Below, piece after piece: positions 1-9,854 of a DNA stretch of 64,000 bases (position 1 is its first letter; each line of letters begins with the position of its first letter). The stretch is taken from assembly GCF_004570875.1 (NCBI RefSeq), contig NZ_SPQK01000018.1, positions 1 through 64,000 on the forward strand, read 5' to 3'. The notes beneath the pieces are model-generated. The model searched no databases. It was not told where the DNA came from and saw nothing but the letters and a program-made list of their open reading frames with translations. A program made the position numbers and the translations under genes. The stretch is from Blastococcus sp. CT_GayMR16. GTDB lineage: Bacteria > Actinomycetota > Actinomycetes > Mycobacteriales > Geodermatophilaceae.

Positions 1-62
1 ACTTGCATGTGTTAAGCACGCCGCCAGCGTTCGTCCTGAGCCAGGATCAAACTCTCCGTAGA
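1..62 (-). rRNA. rrs: 16S ribosomal RNA, 5' end only
   Basis: Read on the minus strand, positions 55 down to about 36 give the universal 16S start AGAGTTTGATCCTGGCTCAG, followed by the bacterial stretch that leads to ACACATGCAAGT at the window edge. Only about the first 60 nt of the gene are inside the window; the rest lies to the left. The exact mature 5' end is estimated from the usual 8-10 nt before AGAGTTTGATC. Confidence 0.96.
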
Positions 63-402
63 TGATTTGATCGCAGCTGAGAACCGAGAGCTAGCACTCT
101 CGATATCAATCAACCAAAGGAATCCCAAACCAGAGCAAGCCCTGGCACGGGGTATTACTTGGCACTGACTTTCGGCACGCTGTTGAGTTCTCAAAGAGCG
201 GACGCGCAACAATTCGACCCTTCCGGGCGTCCTCGCTGGCTGGATGTCCAACACTACGCCGGTTTCCAGCACCCCCGCAGGAGCAACCGGTCCGGCGACC
301 CTTCCGGGCCGCGCGGCGCATGGAGAACAGTACACGGCTCGGAGAGCCCCCTGCAGGGGGGTCCCGACCACCCCGGCGGCCCTGTCCGGACGGGTCTTTT
401 GG
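63..402 (-). promoter_or_regulatory. rRNA operon leader and promoter region, no gene
   Basis: This 340-base stretch between the 16S gene and the AlkB-like gene holds the transcribed leader of the rRNA operon on the minus strand. I see no convincing protein-coding gene in it. A conserved leader box lies at 181-198. I looked for paired -35 and -10 hexamers on the minus strand and found isolated -10-like hexamers (for example TACTGT at 327-332) but none with a well-spaced TTGAC partner, so the promoter is not placed exactly. Confidence 0.7.
181..198 (-). promoter_or_regulatory. Conserved rRNA leader box
   Basis: On the minus strand this reads CTCTTTGAGAACTCAACA, a sequence recurrent in actinobacterial 16S leaders and spacers, where it is associated with antitermination and RNA processing. 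It sits about 120 nt before the 16S 5' end, as expected. The function here is inferred from position and similarity only. Confidence 0.7.
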
Positions 403-1032
403 TCAAGCCACGCCGGTCGGCCGGAACTGGACGCTCACCCGTGGCCCGACGGGCTTCGTGGTCTTGGGGATGCAGTGCTCCCACGTGCGCTGGCACGAGC
501 CGCCCATGACCACGAGGTCTCCGTGCCCCAACGGGAACCGCAGGCTCTGCCCGCCGCCGACCGGTCGGAGCAGCAGCGGCCGCGCCGACCCGAAGGAGAC
601 GATCGCGACCATGGTGTCGGCGGACCGTCCGCGGCCGATCCGGTCGCCGTGCCAGGCCACGCTGTCGCGGCCGTCGCGGTAGAGGCACATGCCGGCGCTG
701 ACGAATCTCTCGCCGAGCTCTGGGCCGTAGTGGCGGTTCAGCGACTCCCGCGCCTCCGTCAGCAGCGGGTGGGGGAGCGTCTCGGTACCGGAGTACCAGC
801 GCAGCAGGCGGGGGACCGCGACCTCGCGGTCGTACATCTGCCGGCGGTCCTCACGCCAGCCGATGTCCCCCAGCAGGACGTCCAGCACGGCGTCCGAGCC
901 GGTGACCCAGTTCGGCAGGTGGTCGACCCAGGCGCCCCGGCCGAGATCGTGTCGGACGACCTGGCCGGCCAGCGCGCCCAGCGTGGCCTCCTCGGCCAGG
1001 TCCCACATCGACGGCTGGTGAGCGAGTGACAT
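403..1032 (-). CDS. alkB: AlkB-like 2-oxoglutarate/Fe(II) dioxygenase
   Basis: A 209-residue protein of the AlkB family, which oxidatively removes alkyl groups from DNA or RNA bases using Fe(II) and 2-oxoglutarate in the cytoplasm. The iron-binding triad is visible as H128-x-D130 (in AWHGDR) and H186 (in TWEHCIPK), and the 2-oxoglutarate arginines as R198 and R204 in RVSVQFR. Length is normal for a stand-alone AlkB. The ATG at 1032 lies 16 bases from a perfect 24-bp palindrome (1049-1072) that resembles an SOS operator. recQ lies upstream in the same direction with a 55-nt gap, so co-transcription is possible. The substrate (DNA or RNA) cannot be told from sequence. Confidence 0.9.
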   Translation of the reverse strand: MSLAHQPSMWDLAEEATLGALAGQVVRHDLGRGAWVDHLPNWVTGSDAVLDVLLGDIGWREDRRQMYDREVAVPRLLRWYSGTETLPHPLLTEARESLNRHYGPELGERFVSAGMCLYRDGRDSVAWHGDRIGRGRSADTMVAIVSFGSARPLLLRPVGGGQSLRFPLGHGDLVVMGGSCQRTWEHCIPKTTKPVGPRVSVQFRPTGVA

Positions 1033-1048
1033 AGGGGAACGCTACTCC

Positions 1049-1072
1049 GGTTTCGCACATATGTGCGAAACC
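1049..1072. promoter_or_regulatory. Perfect 24-bp palindrome, SOS-box-like operator
   Basis: The sequence reads the same on both strands from 1049 to 1072. Its core is TCGCAC (1053-1058), ATAT, GTGCGA (1063-1068). The actinobacterial LexA box is TCGAAC-N4-GTTCGA, so each half-site differs at one base, symmetrically. It lies just before the alkB start and after the recQ stop. It has no loop, so it makes a poor terminator and a good dimer-binding site. Which protein binds is unknown. Confidence 0.6.
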
Positions 1073-1087
1073 CTGTGGACAGTCGCC

Positions 1088-3325
<2,238 letters not shown>

Positions 3326-3404
3326 GGCGACGACAGTAGGCACGCCCGGGGACAGAACAGCCCACCGCGCGGCGGGTGGGGACGGCGGGGGAGAATCCAC
3401 AGCG

Positions 3405-4223
3405 ATGCGACCGCCGGACAACCACGTGCACACCAGGTGGTCGTGGGACACCCAGGACTCCTCGACGATGCGACGTGCCTGCGAACGGGCCGTCGCCCTG
3501 GGCCTCCCCGCGATCGCGTTCACCGAACACCTGGACTTCACGGTCTGGCACGAGGACGACGCGGCGACGTCCCGCGGCCTGATCGACCGGCACCCAGCGC
3601 ACCAACTCCCGATCGACGTCGACAGCTACTTCGCCGATCTCGAGGAGTGCCGCGACCGCTTCCCGGAGCTGCGGATCTGGTCCGGCGTCGAGACCGGCGA
3701 GCCGCACCTGTTCGCGGCGAGCGTGGCCCGGCACCTGGCCCAGTCCCCCGTCGACCGGGTGCTCGGCTCCCTGCACTCGCTGAACCTCGACGGCCGGCTG
3801 GTGGGCGTCGGCCGGCTGCTCTGGGCCGATGCCGACGGCACGATGCGCCGCTACCTGGGCGAGCTGGTCACGATGATCGAGAGCAGTGACGTGTTCCAGG
3901 TGCTCGCGCACTGCGACTTCCCGCGGCGGTACTGGCCCGACGGCCGGGACCAGTACGTGGAGAAGTGGTTCGAGGAGGAGTACCGGGCGGTGTTCCGGGC
4001 GCTGGCCTCCACCGGCCGGGCGCTCGAGGTGAACACCAGCAGCCCGCTCGCCTCGGTCGACCAGGTGCGCTGGTTCCACGAGGAGGGCGGCGAGGCGGTC
4101 AGCTTCGGCAGCGACGCCCACCAGCCGGGCGCCGTCGCCCAGCAGTTCGACCTCGCCGCCGACGTGGTCGAGGCGGCCGGCTTCCGGCCGGGCCGCGACC
4201 GCTTCGACTTCTGGCGCCGCTGA
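3405..4223 (+). CDS. PHP-domain phosphoesterase (histidinol-phosphatase-like)
   Basis: A 272-residue PHP-family metal-dependent phosphoesterase. Metal ligands expected for the family are visible: DNHVH at the N terminus, EH in FTEHLDF, the glutamates of GVETGE, the histidine in GSLHSL, AHCD and the terminal GSDAH. The length and order match HisK/HisJ-type histidinol-phosphatases, which remove phosphate from histidinol phosphate in histidine synthesis. No other his gene is nearby, so another phosphoester substrate is possible. The start at 3405 puts the first metal motif at residues 5-9, as usual. It is divergently transcribed from recQ. Confidence 0.85.
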   Translation: MRPPDNHVHTRWSWDTQDSSTMRRACERAVALGLPAIAFTEHLDFTVWHEDDAATSRGLIDRHPAHQLPIDVDSYFADLEECRDRFPELRIWSGVETGEPHLFAASVARHLAQSPVDRVLGSLHSLNLDGRLVGVGRLLWADADGTMRRYLGELVTMIESSDVFQVLAHCDFPRRYWPDGRDQYVEKWFEEEYRAVFRALASTGRALEVNTSSPLASVDQVRWFHEEGGEAVSFGSDAHQPGAVAQQFDLAADVVEAAGFRPGRDRFDFWRR

Positions 4224-4290
4224 ACCGGGAGAACTTCCCGGCCCGGACGGGAAGGCGCCTCACGACGGCGCGGTGAGCCGGCGGCACGGT

Positions 4291-4321
4291 TCTCGATGAC
4301 CGGATCGACCGGTCGTCGAGA
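4291..4321 (+). promoter_or_regulatory. Hairpin directly before a ribosome binding site
   Basis: TCTCGATGACCGG (4291-4303) pairs with CCGGTCGTCGAGA (4309-4321) through a 5-base loop, with one G-T pair. The 3' arm runs into the AGGAGA ribosome binding site at 4321 of the next gene (ATG 4332). It could be an operator palindrome or a structure that affects translation. There is no U-tract, so it is unlikely to be a terminator. Confidence 0.45.
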
Positions 4322-4331
4322 GGAGAATCCG

Positions 4332-5021
4332 ATGTCCAGGACTGCATGGCGCCTCGCAGGGGCGTTCGCGATCGGCCACGTGGTGCTCATCCTCGCGGGG
4401 ATCAGCCAGCAGGACACGCTCCTGCTCGGGGACGACGCCGCGATGGTGGCGGAGCAGTACGTCGACGGCGACATGATCCGCTCCTTCGCCGGCGGCTACG
4501 TGGAGGCTCTGGGCCTGCTCCTCCTGCTCCCGGTGATCGCGTTCCTGGCCCAGGCCGTGGGACGACGGACCGAGGCGGGGAGCTGGGCGGCCCGGACCGC
4601 CTTCGCGGCGGGCACGGGATACGTCCTGCTCAGCCTCGCCCCCGGCTTGGCCGCCGGGGCGGCGGCCTTCTACGGGGCCCAGCACGGCGCGGACGTGGCC
4701 ACCGTGTCGCTCGTCAACGACGTCCGGGTCTTCGCCTTCTTCATGAGCCTGCTGCTGCTCGGGGGGCACACGATCGGGATCGCGATCGGCGTGCTGACCG
4801 ATCACGTGCTCCCCGCCTGGCTGGGCTGGTCGGCGGTCGTGACGGGCATCGTCCTCCTGGGCGGCGTGCCGTTCGCCGTCCACGGGGTGGCCGACTACGC
4901 GACCCTGCTCTGGATCCTCTGGTTCATCGCACTGGCGACCGTCATGCTCAGGCACCGCCCCCAGGGGGCGGACGTCGTCGCCCGCGCGGACCGGCCGGCA
5001 GCGGCGGCGACGTCGGTGTGA
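4332..5021 (+). CDS. Multi-pass membrane protein, DUF4386-like
   Basis: A 229-residue hydrophobic protein with about six predicted membrane segments, beginning near residue 7 (LAGAFAIGHVVLILAGI) and ending with a segment near GVADYATLLWILWFIALATV. The pattern resembles DUF4386 membrane proteins; no enzymatic motif is seen. A good ribosome binding site (AGGAGA) lies 6 nt before the chosen ATG. Its stop overlaps or abuts the following sensor kinase gene, so it belongs to the same operon as the two-component system and may be an accessory membrane component or a target. The family call is tentative. Confidence 0.7.
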   Translation: MSRTAWRLAGAFAIGHVVLILAGISQQDTLLLGDDAAMVAEQYVDGDMIRSFAGGYVEALGLLLLLPVIAFLAQAVGRRTEAGSWAARTAFAAGTGYVLLSLAPGLAAGAAAFYGAQHGADVATVSLVNDVRVFAFFMSLLLLGGHTIGIAIGVLTDHVLPAWLGWSAVVTGIVLLGGVPFAVHGVADYATLLWILWFIALATVMLRHRPQGADVVARADRPAAAATSV

Positions 5022-5032
5022 GGACGGGCGGG

Positions 5033-7063
5033 ATGACGGTGTCCGGACGGGTCGCACCCGTGGTCGTCGCGCTCGTCGCCCTGGCCGGGGCCGTCGTCCC
5101 GCTGACCCTGGCGTCGGCGCGCGGCGACGGGCTCCCGCAGGGCGAGACCGCCATCGCGCTGGCCATCACCGCGTACGCCGCCGTGGGCCTGGTCATCGCA
5201 CTGGCCCGGCCCGGCCACCGCGTCGGTCGCCTGATGCTGGGAGGAGCGGCGGCCTGGGCCGTCGGCGAGACCGCCCTCGCCCTCGCCGTCCAGGGGTTGG
5301 GAACCGAGCCCGGCAGCGTGCCGGCGGTCGCGTGGCTGGGGATCCTGGGCACGTTCCTTCGAGGGGCGGGCTGGCTGGTCCTCGTGCTGGGCGTCCCGCT
5401 GGTCTTCCCGGACGGGATCCTGCCGGCAGCGCCGTGGCGGTGGGCTGCACCGGTCGCCACCGCCGCCGTCGTCGGCTTCGCGGCCGCCACGCTGCTGACA
5501 GCGCACCCGCTGGACAACCGACTGATGACGGTGTCCAACCCCCTCGCTCCTCCCGCCTGGGCTTCGGCGCTCGTCGACGGGCTGGCCGCGCTCAGCCTCG
5601 GACTGGCCGCGATCGCTCTCGTGGGCGCGGTCGGCAGCCTCGTGGCCCGCTGGCGGAAGGGGAGCCGGCTGGTCCGTCAGCAGCTGCTGTGGTTCACCCT
5701 CGCCGCTGCCGTCCCGGTCCTGCTCCTGCCGATCGTCCCGACCAACGTCGCAGCGCCCCTCCTGTTCGCGCTGGCGGTCCTCCCGCTGCCGATCGCGATC
5801 GCGGTCGCCGTCCTCCAGCACCGCCTCTACGACGTGCAGCTCGTCGCGAACCGGACCATCGCGTCGGTCGCCCTGTCGGCGGCCCTCGCCGTCGTCTACG
5901 TCCTCGTCGTCGCCGGGGTGGGGGCGCTGCTCCAGGCGCAGGGGGCGCGGTGGCTGCCCTGGCTCGCCACCGGGGTGGTGGCCCTGTCCTTCGCGCCACT
6001 CCGGGAGGCGCTCCAGCGCGCCGCGAACCGGCTCACCTACGGCCTCTGGGCCCAGCCCGAGGCGGTGCTGGCCGACGTCCGGCGGCGGGTCGCGGACGCC
6101 GGCGACGCGCACGGACTGCTGCGCGACCTGGTGGTCGAGCTCGGCGACGGACTCGGTCTGGCGCGGATCGCCGTCCTGGACGCCGACGGGCAGCTGCTCG
6201 CGGCCCACGGCTCGGAGCAAGGCGACGGGAAGGAGGAGACCCCGCTGACGGCGTACGGCCGCCCGGTCGGGATCCTGCGCTGGTCGCCGCCCCCGCGGGC
6301 GCTGCGCGCACGCGACCGGCAGCTCCTCTCCGACATCGCCGGGCACCTGGGGGCCCTCGTGCACGCGGCCGGCCTGGTCGCCGGGCTGCGGGCCGCCCAG
6401 GAACGGCTGGTCCTGGCACGGGAGGACGAGCGGCGCCGACTCCGCCGGGACCTGCACGACGGGCTGGGCTCCCGGCTGGCGGGCCTCACGTTCCTCGTCG
6501 AGGCGACCGGCAACCTGCTGCGCAGCGACGTCGACGCAGCCGAGGAGTCGCTGCGCCACATCCGCAGCGGGATCCAGGCCGCGGTGGTGGACGTGCGTCG
6601 CGTCGTGGACGGCCTCACGCCGCCGGGTCTCGACCAGCTCGGGCTGGTCGAGGCGGTCGCGGAGCTCGCCGACCGGCTGGGACGGCACCTGCCCGGCGGG
6701 ATTGCGATGGACGCTCCGCCGGAGCTCCCGCCGCTGAGCGCCGCGGTCGAGGTGGCGGCCTTCCGTGTCGCCCAGGAGGCGGTGACGAACGTCGTCCGCC
6801 ATGCCGGTGCCTCGCGGGGCCGGATCTCCCTGAGCCACGACGGTTCCGCGCTGCTGCTCGAGGTGGCAGACGACGGTTCCGGAGCGGTCGCGTCACGGGC
6901 GGGAGGGGCCGGCCTCGCGGGGATGCACGAGCGGGCCGCGGAGCTGAGCGGGGAGCTCACCGTCGAGAGCCGGCCCGGCTCCGGCACGACGGTCCGGCTG
7001 CGCCTCCCTGCGGCCGGCGCGGCGCCGCGGCCGGACGTCGCGGTCGCGGGGGTGGCCCGGTGA
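5033..7063 (+). CDS. Membrane sensor histidine kinase (NarL/NreB type)
   Basis: A 676-residue kinase. The first ~330 residues are almost all membrane segments (about ten), suggesting sensing within or at the membrane. A weak GAF-like region follows. The HisKA_3 dimerisation helix has the phospho-acceptor histidine H475 in RRDLHDGLGSRLAGL. The C-terminal ATPase domain shows the N-box (EAVTNVVRHAG) and G-boxes (DDGSG, GAGLAGM, GSGTTVRL). The ATG at 5033 was chosen; an in-frame GTG at 5018 overlaps the upstream stop as GTGA and is an equally possible, coupled start. It overlaps its response regulator by 4 nt. The signal is unknown. Confidence 0.9.
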   Translation: MTVSGRVAPVVVALVALAGAVVPLTLASARGDGLPQGETAIALAITAYAAVGLVIALARPGHRVGRLMLGGAAAWAVGETALALAVQGLGTEPGSVPAVAWLGILGTFLRGAGWLVLVLGVPLVFPDGILPAAPWRWAAPVATAAVVGFAAATLLTAHPLDNRLMTVSNPLAPPAWASALVDGLAALSLGLAAIALVGAVGSLVARWRKGSRLVRQQLLWFTLAAAVPVLLLPIVPTNVAAPLLFALAVLPLPIAIAVAVLQHRLYDVQLVANRTIASVALSAALAVVYVLVVAGVGALLQAQGARWLPWLATGVVALSFAPLREALQRAANRLTYGLWAQPEAVLADVRRRVADAGDAHGLLRDLVVELGDGLGLARIAVLDADGQLLAAHGSEQGDGKEETPLTAYGRPVGILRWSPPPRALRARDRQLLSDIAGHLGALVHAAGLVAGLRAAQERLVLAREDERRRLRRDLHDGLGSRLAGLTFLVEATGNLLRSDVDAAEESLRHIRSGIQAAVVDVRRVVDGLTPPGLDQLGLVEAVAELADRLGRHLPGGIAMDAPPELPPLSAAVEVAAFRVAQEAVTNVVRHAGASRGRISLSHDGSALLLEVADDGSGAVASRAGGAGLAGMHERAAELSGELTVESRPGSGTTVRLRLPAAGAAPRPDVAVAGVAR

Positions 7064-7671
7064 TCCGCGTGCTGGTCGTCGACGACCACCCGATCGTCCG
7101 GCAGGGGCTCTCCTCGCTGCTCGGCACGGTGACCGACATGTCCGTGGTCGGCTCCGCCGGGGACGGCGAGACCGCGGTCCGGCTCGCCGTCCAGCACCGA
7201 CCGGACGTCGTCCTCATGGACCTCAACCTGCCCGGCGTCCCCGGGCTGGAGGCCACCCGCCGGATCGGCCGCGAGGCGCCGGAGGCCGCCGTCCTGGTCC
7301 TGACCATGGTGGACGACGACGACACCGTGCTGGCCGCACTGCGCGTCGGCGCCCGCGGCTACGTGCTCAAAGGTGCCGGCCAGGACGAACTCCTCGGCGC
7401 GATCCGCACGGTGGCGAGCGGCGGCGCGGTCTTCGGGGCCGGCGCCGCGCGCGCCGTCCTGGCCGGACCACCCCCGCGGGATGCCGCCGGGCGGCTCACG
7501 GAGCGGGAGGCCGAGATCCTCGCGCTCGTCGCCGACGGCCGGAGCAACCCCGAGATCGCCCACGAACTGGGCCTCAGCCTCAAGACGGTGCAGAACCACG
7601 TCTCGCGCATCCTTCCCAAGCTGCAGGTCCGGGACCGCACCCAGGCGGCGCTCCGGATGCGCGGTCTCTGA
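7060..7671 (+). CDS. NarL/LuxR-family response regulator
   Basis: A 203-residue regulator with a receiver domain (about residues 2-117) and a LuxR-type helix-turn-helix. The acidic pair is D8-D9, the phospho-accepting aspartate is D54 in VLMDLNLPG, and the conserved lysine is in GYVLKGAG. The DNA-binding part begins at LTEREAEILALVADGRSN and contains LKTVQNHVSRI. The GTG start at 7060 overlaps the kinase stop (GTGA), so the pair is translationally coupled and almost certainly a cognate two-component system. No operator can be assigned. Confidence 0.95.
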   Translation: MIRVLVVDDHPIVRQGLSSLLGTVTDMSVVGSAGDGETAVRLAVQHRPDVVLMDLNLPGVPGLEATRRIGREAPEAAVLVLTMVDDDDTVLAALRVGARGYVLKGAGQDELLGAIRTVASGGAVFGAGAARAVLAGPPPRDAAGRLTEREAEILALVADGRSNPEIAHELGLSLKTVQNHVSRILPKLQVRDRTQAALRMRGL

Positions 7672-7683
7672 TCCCCGATCTGG

Positions 7684-7699
7684 TACTTCACCGCTAAGG
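7684..7699 (+). promoter_or_regulatory. Shared upstream motif, copy A (before arcC)
   Basis: TACTTCACCGCTAAGG lies 24 nt before the arcC start. Its first 12 bases recur exactly on the minus strand at 19719-19730, before fdrA, and CATCGCTAAGG at 53847-53857 before hyuA is close to its 3' part. The recurrence in front of functionally related genes suggests an operator or an unusual promoter element. It is a candidate only. Confidence 0.5.
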
Positions 7700-7722
7700 C
7701 AATTCCCAGTAGGGTCCGGCAG

Positions 7723-8673
7723 ATGACCTCCCGCCGCGTCGTGATCGCCCTCGGCGGCAACGCCATGACCGGCGCGGACGGGTCGGCCACCCCGGGAGCC
7801 CAGCGCGACGCGCTGCGCGAGGCGTCTGCCCACATCGCCGACGTCGTCGCGTCCGGCGTCGAGGTGGTGCTCACCCACGGCAACGGCCCGCAGGTCGGCA
7901 ATCTCCTGGTCAAGAACGAGCTGGCCGCGCACGTGGTGCCGCCGGTCCCGCTGGACTGGTGCGTCGCCCAGACCCAGGCCACCATCGCCTTCACGCTCAG
8001 CGACGAACTGGACTCGGCCCTCGCGGCGCGCGGCCTGCCGCAGCGCACCGCCGGCCTGGTCACGCGCACGCTCATCGACGTCGAGGACCCGGGCTTCCGC
8101 GAGCCGTCCAAGCCGGTCGGCCGCTTCCTCCCCCGCGAGGAGGCGGAACGGTTCGTCTCCCTCGGCCAGGTCTGGGAGGACCGCGGGGAGAAGGGCTGGC
8201 GCCGCGTGGTCGCCTCGCCCGAGCCGACGTCCGTCGTCGACTCCCCTGCGATCCACGCGCTCGCCGGAGCCGGCTTCGTCGTCGTCTGCGCCGGCGGCGG
8301 TGGCATCCCGGTGGCCGACGACGGGCGTGACGGATCCGCCCTGCGCGGCGTCGAGGCGGTCATCGACAAGGACCTCACCGCCGCGATCCTGGCGCGCGAG
8401 CTCGACGCCGACACCCTCGTCATCGCCACCGACGTCCCTCACGTGATGATCGACTTCGGGACGGCGAACGCCCGACCGCTGGGCCGCGTCACGGTGGCCG
8501 AGATGCATGCGCACGCCGCCGCGGGCCAGTTCGCGCGCGGCAGCATGGGCCCGAAGGTCGAGGCCGCCCTCCGCTTCGTAGCGGGTGGCGGGCGCGCCGT
8601 CATCACGTCTCTAGAACACATCGCCGACGCCGTCTCCGGTGACGACGCCGGCACCGTCATAACCGCTTCCTGA
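7723..8673 (+). CDS. arcC: Carbamate kinase
   Basis: A 316-residue amino-acid-kinase-fold enzyme. It interconverts carbamoyl phosphate plus ADP and carbamate plus ATP; catabolically it makes ATP while carbamate falls apart to CO2 and NH3. Family signatures are present: IALGGNAM at the N terminus, THGNGPQVG, the CAGGGGIPV segment, [12 protein letters not shown] and [10 protein letters not shown]. Length is typical. No arginine deiminase or ornithine carbamoyltransferase is nearby. The next gene, 11 nt downstream, is a barbiturase-family ring opener, and FdrA/DUF1116 carbamoyltransferase-like genes lie 8 kb away. This points to carbamoyl phosphate from heterocycle breakdown rather than from arginine. 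Confidence 0.95.
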   Translation: MTSRRVVIALGGNAMTGADGSATPGAQRDALREASAHIADVVASGVEVVLTHGNGPQVGNLLVKNELAAHVVPPVPLDWCVAQTQATIAFTLSDELDSALAARGLPQRTAGLVTRTLIDVEDPGFREPSKPVGRFLPREEAERFVSLGQVWEDRGEKGWRRVVASPEPTSVVDSPAIHALAGAGFVVVCAGGGGIPVADDGRDGSALRGVEAVIDKDLTAAILARELDADTLVIATDVPHVMIDFGTANARPLGRVTVAEMHAHAAAGQFARGSMGPKVEAALRFVAGGGRAVITSLEHIADAVSGDDAGTVITAS

Positions 8674-8684
8674 GAGGAACCCCC

Positions 8685-9788
8685 GTGCCCGCACCGATCG
8701 AGGTCCGCAAGGTCCCGCTGCACAACGTCAGTGACGCCTCCGAGCTGGCCAAGCTCATCGACGACGGTGTCATGGAGGCCGACCGCATCATCGCCGTCAT
8801 CGGCAAGACCGAGGGCAACGGCGGGATCAACGACTACACCCGGATCATCGCCGACCGCGCCTTCCGCGAGGTCCTCGAGGAGAAGGGCTCCCGCTCGCGC
8901 GAGGAGGTCAAGCAGATCCCGATCGTCTGGTCCGGCGGCACGGACGGCGTCATCAGCCCGCACGCCACGATCTTCGCGACCCTCCCCGAGGACTCGGTCG
9001 AGCAGACCGACGAGCCGCGGCTGACCGTCGGCTACGCGATGAGCGACGTCCTGCTGCCCGAGGACATCGGGCGCATCTCCATGGTGGAGAAGGTCGCCGA
9101 GGGCGTGAAGAAGGCGATGGAGGCCGCCGGCATCACCGACCCGGCCGACGTGCACTACGTGCAGACCAAGACCCCGCTGCTGACGATCGACACGATCCGC
9201 GACGCCCGAGAACGCGGCAAGACGACGTACATGGAGGAGCCGCACGGCTCCATGGACCTCTCCAACGGCACCACGGCACTCGGCATCGGGGTCGCACTCG
9301 GCGAGATCGAGATGCCGAAGCAGGAGCAGGTCATGCACGACCTCTCCCTCTTCAGCGCCGTCGCCTCCTGCTCGTCGGGTGTGGAACTGGACCGCGCGCA
9401 GATCGTCGTCGTCGGCAATGCCCGTGGCCACGGTGGCACCTACAAGGTCGGCCACTCGGTGATGAAGGACGCCCTCGACCAGGACGGGATCTGGGAGGCC
9501 ATCCGCAACGCCGGCCTCGAGCTTCCCGACCGGCCGCACTACACCGACCTGGGCGACCGCCTGGTCAACGTGTTCCTCAAGTGCGAGGCCTCGCCGGACG
9601 GCAAGGTCCGCGGGCGCCGCAACGCGATGCTCGACGACTCCGACGTCTCCTGGCACCGCCAGATCAAGGCGACGGTCGGCGGCGTGACCGCCTCGGTCAC
9701 CGGCGACCCGGCCGTCTTCGTGTCCGTGGCTGCGGTCCACCAGGGCCCGTCCGGCGGCGGCCCGGTCGCCGCCATCGTCAAGGCGTAG
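8685..9788 (+). CDS. Ring-opening amidohydrolase, barbiturase/cyanuric acid hydrolase family
   Basis: A 367-residue member of the small barbiturase/cyanuric-acid-hydrolase family, which opens cyclic ureides. The family has three repeated domains with serine-lysine pairs. Matching motifs are [14 protein letters not shown] and [13 protein letters not shown], then YVQTKTPLL and [11 protein letters not shown], then LKCEASPDG and HQGPSGGGP. Sequence alone does not clearly separate barbiturase from cyanurate hydrolase. The context (uracil-type permease, molybdenum hydroxylase) favours barbiturase, giving ureidomalonate. The GTG start follows GAGAGGAA. It lies 11 nt after arcC in the same operon and ends at a strong hairpin (9799-9844). 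Confidence 0.9.
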   Translation: MPAPIEVRKVPLHNVSDASELAKLIDDGVMEADRIIAVIGKTEGNGGINDYTRIIADRAFREVLEEKGSRSREEVKQIPIVWSGGTDGVISPHATIFATLPEDSVEQTDEPRLTVGYAMSDVLLPEDIGRISMVEKVAEGVKKAMEAAGITDPADVHYVQTKTPLLTIDTIRDARERGKTTYMEEPHGSMDLSNGTTALGIGVALGEIEMPKQEQVMHDLSLFSAVASCSSGVELDRAQIVVVGNARGHGGTYKVGHSVMKDALDQDGIWEAIRNAGLELPDRPHYTDLGDRLVNVFLKCEASPDGKVRGRRNAMLDDSDVSWHRQIKATVGGVTASVTGDPAVFVSVAAVHQGPSGGGPVAAIVKA

Positions 9789-9798
9789 TCAGCAACTC

Positions 9799-9844
9799 CG
9801 GGGAAGTAGGGGTTCGGACGCCGTTCCGGAGCCCTACTTCCCCG
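9799..9844. terminator. Bidirectional terminator hairpin
   Basis: CGGGGAAGTAGGG (9799-9811) and CCCTACTTCCCCG (9832-9844) form a perfect 13-bp stem with a 20-base loop, between the convergent ring-opening amidohydrolase and the SipW-type gene. There is no clear U-tract, as is common in actinobacterial terminators. Confidence 0.7.
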
Positions 9845-9854
9845 AACTCGGGGT

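Noticed and set aside
12-371. Protein-coding frame over the 16S start and leader
   Set aside because: It overlaps the ribosomal RNA 5' end and conserved leader; the translation has no recognisable protein features.
327-406. rRNA promoter with TACTGT (327-332) as -10 and TTGACC (minus strand of 401-406) as -35
   Set aside because: The two hexamers are far too far apart to form one promoter, so it was not annotated.
7723-8673. Arginine deiminase pathway
   Set aside because: Carbamate kinase is present but arcA (arginine deiminase) and arcB (ornithine carbamoyltransferase) are not nearby.
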